This document shows positions 43,596-51,294 of a stretch of 64,000 nucleotides of DNA, one piece after another. A program made the position numbers and the translations under genes. The notes beneath the pieces were generated by a model that was not told the DNA's origin, did not search any database, and saw nothing but the letters and a program-made list of their open reading frames with translations. Source of the DNA: Ruminococcus sp. (GTDB lineage: Bacteria > Bacillota > Clostridia > Oscillospirales > Ruminococcaceae); assembly GCA_017543335.1 (NCBI GenBank), contig JAFYGE010000042.1, positions 1 to 64,000 on the forward strand, given 5' to 3'. The number at the start of each line of letters is the position of its first letter. Position 1 is the stretch's first letter.

Positions 43596-45257
43596 ATGCT
43601 CAGACTAAAAAAAGTCAGCTTTTCTTACGAATATGACGGCGAGACCTTCTGCATAGATACCTCCAGCACTGTTATCTCAGATTCCCTGAAACTCCATATT
43701 GATACTTTAGGGGACGTTTTCACTGCAAATATAATTTCACAAAACGAAATCAAGATCCTTGCACTCAGTGCTGTTTTTGAGCACGATTATTCCGATCAGG
43801 ACAGAATATTCCTGAATGGCTATCAATCATGGACCGACAGCATCGAATATCCGCTTAACGGCAAAATGCATGGACTTGATATTATACCGGCTAAGGTTGT
43901 TGAAAAATACTCATTCAATCGTTACGGCGACTATGACTTCACCGACTATGGCGGCGAGGGACAGCTTCACGGCTGGTCTTATGGATATGTCCGCACACGA
44001 AAGTACTTCTGCTTTCTTGGCTCACTAAATGAAAATGCGGCTTTCACTAAGATAAGTACTGATACTAATAAAAATACTATCACTCTTACAAGAGACTGCT
44101 CCGGAATTGTTTTCTCCGGCGACTATGTCGGATTCCGTATGCTGATAACTGACGGCAGAGAAAATGAAGTATTTGACCGCTATTTCCAGCTTCTCGGCAC
44201 AAAAATACGTGACGATGCAAAGCCCGTTTACGGCTACACAAGCTGGTACCGTCATTATCAGAAAATTAATGAAAATATTATCCAAAACGACCTTTCCGGT
44301 ATGCTCTCGCAAAGATTCAGACCTGACGTATTTCAGATCGATGACGGCTATCAGTCTGCTGTCGGCGACTGGCTTGCCGTGGACGAAAACAAATTTCCGA
44401 ACGGTATGAAGTCTATTGCCGAGAGTATAAGCAGTAACGGAATTATTCCCGGAATATGGCTCGCACCTTTTGCCTGCGAGGAGAATTCCTATGTTTTTCG
44501 CAATTTTAAGGAATGGTTCCTTACCGATGAAGACGGCAATTACATAAAAGGCGGCTCTAATTGGGGCGGATTCTATATCCTTGACATTTATAATGAGGAT
44601 GTGCGTAATTATCTCCGCAATGTTTTCGACACCATTGTAAACAACTGGGGATTCCGTCTGCTGAAACTTGATTTTCTCTATGCAGAGTGTATCGTGCCGA
44701 GACTGAATAAAACTCGTGGACAGATTATGGCTGAGGCTATGGACTTTCTCCGTGAATGTGCCGGAGATGCCTTTATTCTGGGGTGCGGAGTTCCTCTTGC
44801 TTCTGCTTTTGGCAAAGTGGACTATTGCCGTATCGGCTGCGATGTAAGTCTCGACTGGAACGACAAGTCCTATATGAGACTCATGCACCGTGAACGCATA
44901 AGCACCCGTAATTCCATACTTAATTCAGTGTTCCGCCGTCAGCTTAACGGCAGAGCATTCTACAATGACCCTGATGTGTTCATTCTCCGCAATAATGATA
45001 CTTCACTTACTCCGAAACAGAAAAAATGTCTTTCCGAAGTAAATGCCATGACCGGAGGTGTACTGTTCTGTTCTGATGATATATCGGAGTACAGCAAAGA
45101 ACAGCTCATACAGCTATCCGGCATAATGAAGCTAAGGAATGCAAATATCACTTTCGTCGAACTCGAAGAAGACAAGCTTAAAGTGACTTTTAAACTCGGA
45201 GAAAAAGAGTACCACGCTGTATATGGAAATTTTAAAAAAAATAAAAAATCCCCGTGA
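43596..45257 (+). CDS. Alpha-galactosidase, GH36
   Basis: A 553-aa intracellular enzyme (no signal peptide) that releases terminal alpha-galactose. The GH36 barrel begins near 220 (YTSWYRHYQKINE). Substrate residues lie in FQIDDGYQ (about 248), and the nucleophile Asp is in LLKLDFLYAE (about 357). The acid/base Asp is in CRIGCDVSLDWND (about 418), preceded by the CGVPLASAFG loop. It is shorter than the common GH36 enzymes (about 700 aa) and lacks extra C-terminal sequence. GGAGG precedes the ATG. Its start lies one base after the symporter stop, so uptake and cleavage are co-expressed under TetR control. Confidence 0.88.
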   Translation: MLRLKKVSFSYEYDGETFCIDTSSTVISDSLKLHIDTLGDVFTANIISQNEIKILALSAVFEHDYSDQDRIFLNGYQSWTDSIEYPLNGKMHGLDIIPAKVVEKYSFNRYGDYDFTDYGGEGQLHGWSYGYVRTRKYFCFLGSLNENAAFTKISTDTNKNTITLTRDCSGIVFSGDYVGFRMLITDGRENEVFDRYFQLLGTKIRDDAKPVYGYTSWYRHYQKINENIIQNDLSGMLSQRFRPDVFQIDDGYQSAVGDWLAVDENKFPNGMKSIAESISSNGIIPGIWLAPFACEENSYVFRNFKEWFLTDEDGNYIKGGSNWGGFYILDIYNEDVRNYLRNVFDTIVNNWGFRLLKLDFLYAECIVPRLNKTRGQIMAEAMDFLRECAGDAFILGCGVPLASAFGKVDYCRIGCDVSLDWNDKSYMRLMHRERISTRNSILNSVFRRQLNGRAFYNDPDVFILRNNDTSLTPKQKKCLSEVNAMTGGVLFCSDDISEYSKEQLIQLSGIMKLRNANITFVELEEDKLKVTFKLGEKEYHAVYGNFKKNKKSP

Positions 45258-45283
45258 GGAATTGAAATCCTCACGGGGATTTT
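45245..45283. terminator. Bidirectional terminator between the GH36 gene and cysK
   Basis: A perfect 16-base hairpin (45245-45260 and 45268-45283) rich in G/C in the centre with A and T runs at the ends. The arms serve both directions between converging genes. Confidence 0.9.
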
Positions 45284-45288
45284 ACTTA

Positions 45289-46218
45289 TCAAAGGTCAAA
45301 AAGCGGAGTTGAGAAGTATCTCTCAGCAGTATCTGGAAGTATAGTTACGACCGTCTTTCCCTCACCAAGCTTTTCAGCAAGCTTAAGAGCAGCTGCAACG
45401 TTCGTACCGCTGGATATACCGCACATTATTCCCTCTTTTGATGCGAGGTCTTTAGCCGTCTGGATAGCTTCCTCGTCGGTAACAATGTAAATATCATCGT
45501 AGATATTTTTATTGAGAATATCCGGTATTATACCGTCACCGATTCCCATTTGCAGATGAGTACCTATAGTACCGCCGGCAAGTATAGCTGCATTTTCAGG
45601 TTCTACTGCCCATATCACCATATCCGGATACTGAGCTTTGAGTGCCTCACCGATACCGGTGATAGTACCGCCGGTTCCTATACCGGAACAGAAACCGTCT
45701 ATCTTTACTGCTGTCTGCTCCAGTATCTCTAAAGCCGTGTGATACTTGTGAGCGTTTGTATTATTTGGATTAGCAAACTGCTGAGGTACGAAAACATTTT
45801 TGTCTTCTTCAGCCATTCTGAGAGCTGTATTCAGACATTCCTCGATACACTTGCCAATATCGCCGTCATCATGGATGAGTTTTACCTCTGCACCATAATG
45901 GTTGACCAGCTTTCTGCGTTCCTCACTAACAGAATCAGGCATGATTATTATTGTCTTGTAGCCTCTTACTGCTCCGACAAGAGCAAGACCTATTCCTTGA
46001 TTTCCGCTTGTAGGCTCAACAATTATTGTATCCTTATTTATGAGACCTTCTTTTTCAGCGTGACGTATCATATTATAAGCAGTACGTGTCTTTATTGAAC
46101 CGCCGACATTGAGTCCCTCGAATTTTACAAGAACATCTGCATTACCGGGTTTGTTCATACGGTTGAGCTTTATCATCGGAGTATGACCCATAGCCTCAAG
46201 GATATTGTTATATATCAT
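45289..46218 (-). CDS. cysK: Cysteine synthase (O-acetylserine sulfhydrylase)
   Basis: PLP enzyme making cysteine from O-acetylserine and sulfide. It has 309 aa. The PLP lysine lies in GLNVGGSIKTRTAYNM (about 43), and the substrate loop is EPTSGNQGIGLALV (about 68-80). The phosphate-binding glycine loop is GIGTGGTITGIG (about 173-184). CGISSGTN lies near the end of the core. The length is typical of CysK. It has its own promoter (46269-46297) and a strong shared terminator, so it is monocistronic. No T-box or SAM riboswitch is seen in the short leader. Confidence 0.95.
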   Translation of the reverse strand: MIYNNILEAMGHTPMIKLNRMNKPGNADVLVKFEGLNVGGSIKTRTAYNMIRHAEKEGLINKDTIIVEPTSGNQGIGLALVGAVRGYKTIIIMPDSVSEERRKLVNHYGAEVKLIHDDGDIGKCIEECLNTALRMAEEDKNVFVPQQFANPNNTNAHKYHTALEILEQTAVKIDGFCSGIGTGGTITGIGEALKAQYPDMVIWAVEPENAAILAGGTIGTHLQMGIGDGIIPDILNKNIYDDIYIVTDEEAIQTAKDLASKEGIMCGISSGTNVAAALKLAEKLGEGKTVVTILPDTAERYFSTPLFDL

Positions 46219-46268
46219 TTCTTATTTCTCCCTATTAAATATAATCAAAATCTATAACTCACGTATTT

Positions 46269-46297
46269 ATTATACTATATTCCTGAAGTTAATGCAA
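46269..46297 (-). promoter_or_regulatory. Promoter of cysK
   Basis: TTGCAT (46292-46297), 17 bases, TATAAT (46269-46274) on the minus strand, about 50 bases before the ATG. Confidence 0.75.
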
Positions 46298-46306
46298 GTG
46301 TTTTTA

Positions 46307-46352
46307 TAAAAAAAACGGCGGAGTACAGTAATGATATTCCTGCACTCCGCCG
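46307..46352 (-). terminator. Terminator of the transketolase genes
   Basis: CGGCGGAGT...ACTCCGCCG arms (46316-46352, with some mismatched bases near the loop) followed on the minus strand by a run of T. Confidence 0.85.
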
Positions 46353-46363
46353 AAGCTTTTCTC

Positions 46364-47311
46364 TTATTTATTCTTTACAGCCTCTTTGACTGTCTTAACT
46401 ATATTTTCAGCAGAGAGTCCGAACTCTTTAAGAAGGTCAACTGCCGGACCTGAATAACCGAACTCATCGTTAACACCTATCTTTACTACCTTTACAGGAC
46501 AACATTCTGTTACAGTCTCTGCTACAGCAGCACCAAGTCCGCCTATAACGCTGTGTTCCTCAGCAGTAACGATAAGACCTGTCTCCTTTGCACACTTGCA
46601 GATGAGCTCCTTATCGAGCGGCTTGATAGTGTGGATATTTACAACTCTTGCTGAGATGCCTTCTGCTTCGAGGGTCTTAGCAGCTTCAACAGCTTCATTT
46701 ACCATAAGACCTGTAGCAACTATAGTAACGTCCTTACCGTCCTTCATAACAACGCCCTTACCGAGCTCAAACTTATATGTTTTCTCGTCATTTATTACCG
46801 GAACAGCAAGTCTGCCGAATCTCATATATACAGGACCATTGAAGTCAAGTGCAGCCTTTACAGCAGCCTTAGCCTCAACATCGTCGCATGGATTGATGAT
46901 AGTCATACCCGGGATAGTTCTCATAAGGGCAATATCCTCGTTGCACTGGTGAGTAGCACCGTCCTCGCCGACAGATATACCAGCGTGTGTAGCACCTATC
47001 TTGACATTGAGGTGTGGATAACCGATAGAATTGCGGACAATCTCGTAAGCTCTTCCTGCTGCGAACATAGCGAAGGTGCTTGCAAAAGGTATCTTACCGC
47101 TTGCTGCAAGTCCGGCAGCAACGCCCATCATGTTAGCCTCAGCGATACCGCAGTCAAAGAATCTGTCCGGATAAGCCTTCTTGAAGATACCTGTCTTTGT
47201 AGCAGCAGCAAGGTCTGCATCAAGAACAACAAGGTCCTTATATTCCTCAGCAAGGTCTCTGATAGCCTCGCCATAGCTCTCTCTGGTAGCCTTTTTGATA
47301 ATATCTGCCAT
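46364..47311 (-). CDS. Transketolase C-terminal subunit
   Basis: The second half of a split transketolase, 315 aa. It supplies the pyrimidine-binding domain for thiamine diphosphate: DADLAAATKTGIF, FFDCGIAEANMMGVAAGLA with the activating Glu, and THAGISVGEDGATHQ (about 110). The C-terminal transketolase domain follows (about 190-315). With the N-terminal subunit it moves two-carbon units between sugar phosphates in the non-oxidative pentose phosphate pathway. Its start is three bases after the N-subunit stop. Split forms are usual in Clostridia. Confidence 0.95.
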   Translation of the reverse strand: MADIIKKATRESYGEAIRDLAEEYKDLVVLDADLAAATKTGIFKKAYPDRFFDCGIAEANMMGVAAGLAASGKIPFASTFAMFAAGRAYEIVRNSIGYPHLNVKIGATHAGISVGEDGATHQCNEDIALMRTIPGMTIINPCDDVEAKAAVKAALDFNGPVYMRFGRLAVPVINDEKTYKFELGKGVVMKDGKDVTIVATGLMVNEAVEAAKTLEAEGISARVVNIHTIKPLDKELICKCAKETGLIVTAEEHSVIGGLGAAVAETVTECCPVKVVKIGVNDEFGYSGPAVDLLKEFGLSAENIVKTVKEAVKNK

Positions 47312-47314
47312 TTC

Positions 47315-48154
47315 TCAGCCCTCCAATTCCTTTAACTGTGCTTCAAGCTCAGCCATAGCCTGCTCGTACTGCTCTTTGTTAGGAGCTGTACCGTGCCAGC
47401 CTACCTGATTTTCCATGAATGAAACGCCCTTACCCTTAACTGACTTCTGAATGATAGCTACAGGCTTGTCGTTAACCTTTGAAGCCTCATCGAAAGCAGC
47501 TTCAATGCTGTCAAAGTCGTGACCGTCCATAGTGATAACGTGCCAGCCGAAAGCTGCGAACTTATCTGTTATCGGCTCTGGAGAACAAACCTCTGAAATA
47601 GGACCGTCTATCTGGAGACCGTTATTATCAACTACAGCAACGAGATTTCCAAGACCATAATGAGCTGCAAACATAGCAGCCTCCCAGACCTGACCTTCTT
47701 CTATCTCGCCGTCACCAAGAACAGTATATACATTATAGGACTTACCGTCGAGCTTTGCTGCAAGAGCCATTCCGCAGGCAGCTGATATACCCTGTCCAAG
47801 TGAACCGCTGGACATATCTACACCAGGTATATGGATACAAGGATGTCCCTGAAGCATAGCACCTATGTGACGAAGTGACTTCAGCTCATCTACAGAGAAA
47901 AATCCCTTCTGAGCCAGCACTGAATAGAGTGCCGGAGCAGTATGTCCCTTAGAGAGTACGAATCTGTCTCTATCCTGAGCGTCAGGAGCCTTTGGGTCAA
48001 CATTCATCTTGTTGAAGTAAAGGTATGTCAATGTATCGCTTATGGAGAGCGATCCACCCGGATGACCGGATTTAGCGTTATAAGTACCTTCAATAACGCC
48101 CATTCTTACTTTGCAGGCGATCTTCTGCAAATCCTTTTTCATTGATGCGTCCAT
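47315..48154 (-). CDS. Transketolase N-terminal subunit
   Basis: A 279-aa subunit holding the diphosphate half of the thiamine diphosphate site. GHPGGSLS near 30 and RFVLSKGHTAPALYSVLA near 65 are present. The Mg/ThDP motif is VLGDGEIEEGQVWEAAMFAAHYGLGNLVAVVDNNG (GDG...N, about 145-180). The C-terminal part of a one-chain transketolase is on the next gene. A hairpin-rich repeat (48181-48253) lies just upstream in its leader, and no clear promoter was found between that and the XRE gene. Confidence 0.95.
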   Translation of the reverse strand: MDASMKKDLQKIACKVRMGVIEGTYNAKSGHPGGSLSISDTLTYLYFNKMNVDPKAPDAQDRDRFVLSKGHTAPALYSVLAQKGFFSVDELKSLRHIGAMLQGHPCIHIPGVDMSSGSLGQGISAACGMALAAKLDGKSYNVYTVLGDGEIEEGQVWEAAMFAAHYGLGNLVAVVDNNGLQIDGPISEVCSPEPITDKFAAFGWHVITMDGHDFDSIEAAFDEASKVNDKPVAIIQKSVKGKGVSFMENQVGWHGTAPNKEQYEQAMAELEAQLKELEG

Positions 48155-48180
48155 AATAACCTCCAGTTTTTATATCTTAG

Positions 48181-48253
48181 GGCAATACCGCACAAAGATT
48201 GTGCTGAAGATGCACAGTACAAAACCGCAAGGTGTGCTTTGTGCGGTATTGCC
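48181..48253. repeat. Small element with perfect 17-base terminal inverted repeats
   Basis: GGCAATACCGCACAAAG (48181-48197) is repeated inverted at 48237-48253, with a 39-base centre. It is flanked by TTAG on the left and TTAA on the right. It abuts the XRE gene stop codon, and its flanking TTA is part of that stop. Arms this long and perfect suggest a very small MITE-like or REP-like element, or a large RNA hairpin in the transketolase leader. No coding content. Confidence 0.6.
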
Positions 48254-48847
48254 TTAACGGCTTTTGCCGTGATATGCTTTTATGTCATAAAGCTTTTTAT
48301 AAATATATTTTCCTCTCTGGAACGACTTTCCCTCATACTTTGAGGAAAGTGCTGAGGAAGTTATAAACTCGTCGTCAACGCAGACGAAAAACTGCTTTCC
48401 CTCTGATTCAACGAGATAATAAGTCTGTCCGTAGTTGGCGAGCGAATCGAAAACATCAAGTGCTCCTGCACCTATGATAAAATCGGATATCCACTCCACT
48501 CCGGATTTTTTCTTCTTTCTTATCAGAGCGTAAATATGCTCTGCATTTTGGTATTTATCTGAACAGCAGGCATCCTTCGGACTTCTTGCACCGTTTCCGG
48601 CTGTAAATTTATCAAGGTCGATCTTTTCCCTCATCTCTCTGACGTCGCACTCTTCATCACTCAGAAGATAGTCGATGCTGACGTTGAGGAGCAGCGAAAT
48701 AGCCTTGATATTTTCCACATCAGGAAGTCCCCTGCCTGTCTCCCACTTGGTCACAGCCTGTCTTGAAACGCAGAGTTTTTCGGCGAGCTGTTCCTGTGAT
48801 AATCCTGAATTTTTTCTTGCTTCTTTAAGTTTTTCTGAAAATGTCAT
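48254..48847 (-). CDS. XRE-family transcriptional regulator
   Basis: A 197-aa DNA-binding protein. The N-terminal helix-turn-helix (about 5-60) reads KLKEARKNSGLSQEQLAEKLCVSRQAVTKWETGRGLPDVENIKAIS, with the Ser-Arg-Gln recognition helix typical of clostridial XRE proteins. The C-terminal region of about 130 residues (IYALIRKKKKSGVEWISDFIIGAGALDVFDSLANYGQTYYLVESEGKQFFVC) is of no family I recognise. Its own promoter lies at 48893-48921. The target genes are unknown. Transketolase is transcribed next in the same direction, and read-through into it is possible. Confidence 0.88.
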   Translation of the reverse strand: MTFSEKLKEARKNSGLSQEQLAEKLCVSRQAVTKWETGRGLPDVENIKAISLLLNVSIDYLLSDEECDVREMREKIDLDKFTAGNGARSPKDACCSDKYQNAEHIYALIRKKKKSGVEWISDFIIGAGALDVFDSLANYGQTYYLVESEGKQFFVCVDDEFITSSALSSKYEGKSFQRGKYIYKKLYDIKAYHGKSR

Positions 48848-48892
48848 ATATATTCCTCCTAAGATCAGGTACGGTAATATCCGTCCGATCTC

Positions 48893-48921
48893 AGTATAAT
48901 ATCCACAGTTCAGAACATCAA
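48893..48921 (-). promoter_or_regulatory. Promoter of the XRE regulator gene
   Basis: TTGATG (48916-48921), 17 bases, TATACT (48893-48898) on the minus strand. Confidence 0.55.
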
Positions 48922-48967
48922 GATTATATGTGCTGACATCTGTGCTACTTTCCGTAGCATGGCTATT

Positions 48968-49798
48968 TTAAGCCTTTTCCAGGCCGAACTTCCCGATGAT
49001 ATATTCTATAAGCTCAGCCACAGCACCCTCGTCATTAGACCTGCTGAGCACCAGATCAGCTTCAGCTTTTACACAGTCCTCAGCGTTTGCAGGACAAGCT
49101 CCGAGGTCAGCACGGCGTATCATTTCTATGTCATTGTCAAAGTCACCGACTGAGACAAAAGTATAGTCCTCAAAGCCGGGCAGCTTACGGTACTCATCAA
49201 GAGCTGAACCCTTGCTCACACCTTTCGGTAGCATCTCATAAAATATATCCGAGGACTTTACAAACTCAACGCTGTCATAGCCCTTTTGCCTTATGAGCAC
49301 CTGTATGTAATCGATATCTTCCGGAGACATAGCGAATAGCACTTTCAGCCAGCCGCCCTCCTTGATATCATTTATGTCAACATACTCCGGGACAATTCCG
49401 CAGAGCTTAGTATGAAGTTTCTGATAATCGTTGTTGCGGAACACATAAGTTCCCTCTATTCTCAGGACTTCTCCGCCAATTTCAGGCATCATTTCAAGTA
49501 TTTCAACAGCAATAGGCTTTGCCTCTGCCGGAAGCGGATGCGTGAAAAGTGTTTTTCCGGAGCTATAGTCATGTATCGCAGCACCGTTATACATTATGAC
49601 CGGCTCTTTCAGTCCTAGAATATCAAGGTACTGTTCAAAGGACTGCACGGTACGTCCGGTAGCGATGGTAAAATGACCGCCAAGCTCTGTAAATCGCCTG
49701 ATAGCCAGTCTGTCGGCATCTGTTATATTCTTTTTCGAATCAAGCAGAGTACCGTCCATATCGCTGAGCAGGATGACTTTAGTAATATCTTCAAACAA
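48968..49798 (-). CDS. HAD-superfamily phosphatase, Cof type
   Basis: A 276-aa sugar-phosphate phosphatase-like protein. HAD motif I, LSDMDGTLLD, has the nucleophile Asp at about 13. Motif II is TIATGRT. Motif III is the Lys in KGSALDEYRKL, and motif IV is GDFDNDIEMIRRADLGACPANA. The large cap between motifs II and III is of the Cof/YwpJ type. The start is TTG with GGAGG eight bases upstream; that ribosome site overlaps the end of the rluD-like gene. It closes the long minus-strand gene run. The substrate is not predictable. Confidence 0.9.
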   Translation of the reverse strand: MFEDITKVILLSDMDGTLLDSKKNITDADRLAIRRFTELGGHFTIATGRTVQSFEQYLDILGLKEPVIMYNGAAIHDYSSGKTLFTHPLPAEAKPIAVEILEMMPEIGGEVLRIEGTYVFRNNDYQKLHTKLCGIVPEYVDINDIKEGGWLKVLFAMSPEDIDYIQVLIRQKGYDSVEFVKSSDIFYEMLPKGVSKGSALDEYRKLPGFEDYTFVSVGDFDNDIEMIRRADLGACPANAEDCVKAEADLVLSRSNDEGAVAELIEYIIGKFGLEKA

Positions 49799-49810
49799 GA
49801 AGCTGACCTC

Positions 49811-50725
49811 CTACATTTTTTCGAGCTTTCTGAGGACTGCCTGAAAATACTCAGGAAGTTCACTTGAAAACTCCATATATTCCCCTGTAGTCGGGTGGAT
49901 AAAACCAATTTTTCGTGCGTGGAGACACTGTCCGTCAAGACCTTTGTATGGCTTGCCGTAAACGTCATCGCCGAGCACAGGATGACCGATATAAGCCAGA
50001 TGAACACGTATCTGATGAGTTCTTCCGGTCTCCAGTCTGAGTCTAACATGAGCGTAGCCGCCGTACTGTTTAAGAACGGTATAGTGAGTTACAGCATTGC
50101 GTGAATTCTCCTGTGTTACGCACATTTTTTTGCGGTCGACCTTATGTCTTCCGATAGGAGCGTCAACAGTTCCCTCATGTTCTCTGAAAGAACCGACTGC
50201 TACTGCCTCGTACTCACGGGTAAAGCTGTGAGCTTTTATCTGCTCAGCGAGGTGAAGATGAGCAGAGTCGTTTTTTGCGACGATCAGCAGTCCGCTTGTA
50301 TTTTTATCTATCCTGTGGACAATCCCCGGACGTATCACTCCGTTTATCCCAGAAAGACTGTCTCCGCAGTGATGCAGAAGTGCGTTCACGAGAGTCCCGT
50401 TATAGTTTCCATGAGCCGGGTGTACGACCATTCCCTTTGGCTTGTTGACCACGAGCAGGTCGCTGTCCTCATAGACTATATCAAGCGGAATATCCTCCGG
50501 CACAGCGTCCATAGGCTGAGGATCGGGTATCTCGACGTCAATCACGTCGCCGCTTCTGAGCTTGTAGTTCTTGCTGACCGCACTCCCATTCACGAGTACT
50601 CCGCCTTTAGTGAGGAGTCCCTGTACAGCAGAGCGTGTCAACTCAGCAATATTATCCGAAATATATTTATCTATCCTGCACCCTACATCGGCATCAAGCA
50701 CATTCAGGCAAAGTTTTTCACTCAT
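49811..50725 (-). CDS. 23S rRNA pseudouridine synthase, RluD/RluA family
   Basis: A 304-aa RNA-modifying enzyme. The N-terminal S4 RNA-binding domain (about 12-75) has RIDKYISDNIAELTRSAVQGLLTKGGVLVNG. The catalytic domain has the motif GIVHRIDKNTSGLLIVAKND, whose Asp (about 140) is the catalytic residue, and LETGRTHQIRVHLAYIGHPVLGD. This is the RluD-like branch common in Firmicutes (YlyB type). Its ATG overlaps the lspA stop by eight bases, the conserved lspA-rluD order seen in Bacillus. Confidence 0.93.
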   Translation of the reverse strand: MSEKLCLNVLDADVGCRIDKYISDNIAELTRSAVQGLLTKGGVLVNGSAVSKNYKLRSGDVIDVEIPDPQPMDAVPEDIPLDIVYEDSDLLVVNKPKGMVVHPAHGNYNGTLVNALLHHCGDSLSGINGVIRPGIVHRIDKNTSGLLIVAKNDSAHLHLAEQIKAHSFTREYEAVAVGSFREHEGTVDAPIGRHKVDRKKMCVTQENSRNAVTHYTVLKQYGGYAHVRLRLETGRTHQIRVHLAYIGHPVLGDDVYGKPYKGLDGQCLHARKIGFIHPTTGEYMEFSSELPEYFQAVLRKLEKM

Positions 50726-51227
50726 TTGACTCCGCCTTTTCCAGTTTTTTCTTTTCAGCCTCTATCTTAGGATCGATGAAGATACCGTAGATGATGAGCA
50801 GCACAAAAGCGAACGTAACACATATATCTGCAAAATTGAATATAGCAAATTTGAACAGTTTCAGCTCAAACATATCCACTACATAGCCATAACGCACACG
50901 GTCTATAAAGTTGCCGATGCCTCCGGCTATAAAGAGAGCAATGGCTATATTAAGCAGTTTGGAGCGTTTTCTCAGATATATGAGTGCGATGATACCAGAG
51001 ATCAGAGCGATGCAGGTGAAACCTATCAGAAACCAACGCTGTCCGGACATACTGCCGAATATAGCACCACGGTTCTCAAGATAGGTTAGGTCAAAGACCT
51101 TAAAGCTGCCGAAGTGGATGAATTCCATAGTCCCCTTCGGCTCAAGAGTATGGACTGCCCAGTATTTTATGATCTGATCCACACCGATTAGTGCGGCGAT
51201 CATTACAGCGATCAGTATAGCTCCCAA
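50718..51227 (-). CDS. lspA: Lipoprotein signal peptidase (signal peptidase II)
   Basis: Cleaves the signal peptide of lipoproteins after lipidation. It is a 169-aa membrane protein with four hydrophobic segments. The catalytic Asp pair is present: GGIGNFIDRVRYGYVVDMFE (about 115) and IFNFADICVTFAF (about 139). The start is TTG at 51227 with AAAGGA about seven bases upstream. A later ATG would remove part of the first helix. Substrates in the window include the lipoprotein at 35130-35804. Confidence 0.95.
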   Translation of the reverse strand: MGAILIAVMIAALIGVDQIIKYWAVHTLEPKGTMEFIHFGSFKVFDLTYLENRGAIFGSMSGQRWFLIGFTCIALISGIIALIYLRKRSKLLNIAIALFIAGGIGNFIDRVRYGYVVDMFELKLFKFAIFNFADICVTFAFVLLIIYGIFIDPKIEAEKKKLEKAESNE

Positions 51228-51254
51228 AACAATATCCTTTCAATCAAATAATAC

Positions 51255-51279
51255 GCCTGCCGCATTTTGAGCAGCAGGC
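51255..51279 (-). terminator. Hairpin between ileS and lspA
   Basis: GCCTGC and GCAGGC arms with an internal mismatch and only a weak T-rich tail on the minus strand. It may dampen read-through from ileS into lspA rather than end transcription. Confidence 0.4.
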
Positions 51280-51294
51280 AATATATTCATAATT

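Noticed and set aside
44025..44888. 287-aa open frame antisense to the GH36 gene
   Set aside because: It overlaps the catalytic core of a clear GH36 gene and shows no domain.
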